49,323 nucleotides of DNA from Streptomyces triticagri (lineage in GTDB: Bacteria; Actinomycetota; Actinomycetes; Streptomycetales; Streptomycetaceae), in the NCBI RefSeq assembly GCF_003429565.1, contig NZ_QUAK01000233.1, positions 1-49,323 of the forward strand, written 5' to 3'. The notes beneath the pieces are model-generated. The model was given only the letters and a program-made list of their open reading frames with translations, was not told the origin of the DNA and ran no database searches. The stretch's first letter is position 1. The number at the start of each line of letters is the position of its first letter. Of the stretch, positions 49,300 through 49,323 are shown piece after piece. The translations under genes were made by a program, and so were the position numbers.

Positions 49300-49323
49300 G
49301 CCCGCCTCCATGTCTTCGCCACC

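Larger units (their letters stand above)
40502..49323. mobile_element. actinomycete integrative and conjugative element (AICE), right end not in window
   Basis: From the 3' end of the tRNA to the window edge the gene content is that of a pSAM2/SLP1-type AICE: tyrosine integrase, MerR-type excisionase, RepSA-like initiator, small Spd-like membrane and zinc proteins, mobile-element transfer protein, TraB/FtsK-like double-stranded-DNA translocase, SCO3933-like protein, divergent regulator and a Nudix gene. Such elements integrate into tRNA genes, excise, replicate by rolling circle and move as double-stranded DNA. I found no second copy of the tRNA 3' end within the window, so the other attachment site lies beyond 49323 or is lost. 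Cargo at the right is the HD-domain gene. Confidence 0.8.

Overview
The DNA is very GC-rich with strongly GC-biased third codon positions. It carries an HspR-controlled heat-shock locus (dnaK-grpE-dnaJ-hspR, and clpB preceded by its own HAIR site), LuxR-type regulators, FG-GAP lipoproteins and a RepSA/SpdB/TraB-type integrative element. Together these point to the chromosome of a Streptomyces or a close relative. From memory, the clpB to dnaK neighbourhood resembles the core chromosome of S. coelicolor; I could not check this by alignment.

Region by region. 1-2.8 kb (minus): an SRPBCC/CoxG-like protein cut by the window edge, a membrane-anchored spermidine-synthase-like protein and a DUF2617 protein, probably one transcription unit. 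3.0-4.0 kb (minus): three consecutive tiny proteins, each with one membrane helix and a Gly/Cys-rich tail. 4.1-7.2 kb: a PLP aminotransferase, a Uma2-family nuclease-like protein, a Phd-like protein and a YbjN protein. 7.3-10.7 kb: clpB with an upstream HspR box, and a PPOX-class flavin/F420 protein.

10.7-18.4 kb is an accessory patch between clpB and the dnaK operon. It holds a small secreted peptide with three DPGW motifs at an exact 15-residue period. Eight bases downstream lies a miniature Rieske-like protein that has lost the cluster-binding residues. Two full-length paralogous HTH regulators, one HTH-only remnant and one further LuxR-type regulator surround it, followed by an FtsX-type ABC exporter and a small secreted protein. 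I regard the peptide/Rieske-like pair with its regulators as the best candidate for an undescribed system here.

18.5-24.9 kb: a secreted S33 peptidase, then dnaK-grpE-dnaJ-hspR (minus), with two HAIR sites upstream of dnaK and overlapping or closely packed genes. 25.4-30.0 kb: a three-gene overlapping operon of a TagO/WecA-like phosphoglycosyltransferase, a TagA/WecG-like glycosyltransferase and an FkbM-type methyltransferase, probably for a cell-envelope glycopolymer; the first two enzymes carry very long low-complexity C-terminal tails. 30.3-40.1 kb is ordinary chromosome: a membrane Fe-S oxidoreductase, an FG-GAP lipoprotein, a Yip1 protein, an M20 peptidase remnant, PepE, an ABC transporter, a phosphoribosyltransferase, dcd and a tiny Zn-ribbon-like protein. 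Two conspicuous short tandem arrays lie between genes.

40.4 kb to the right edge: a tRNA-Gly(CCC) gene directly followed by an actinomycete integrative and conjugative element (AICE). It has a tyrosine integrase, a HTH excisionase, a RepSA-like HUH initiator, small Spd/transfer proteins, a TraB/FtsK-like translocase, an SCO3933-like protein and a divergent regulator with an operator-like repeat cluster. Nudix and HD-domain genes follow and meet end to end. No second attachment site is visible, so the far end of the element probably lies beyond the window.
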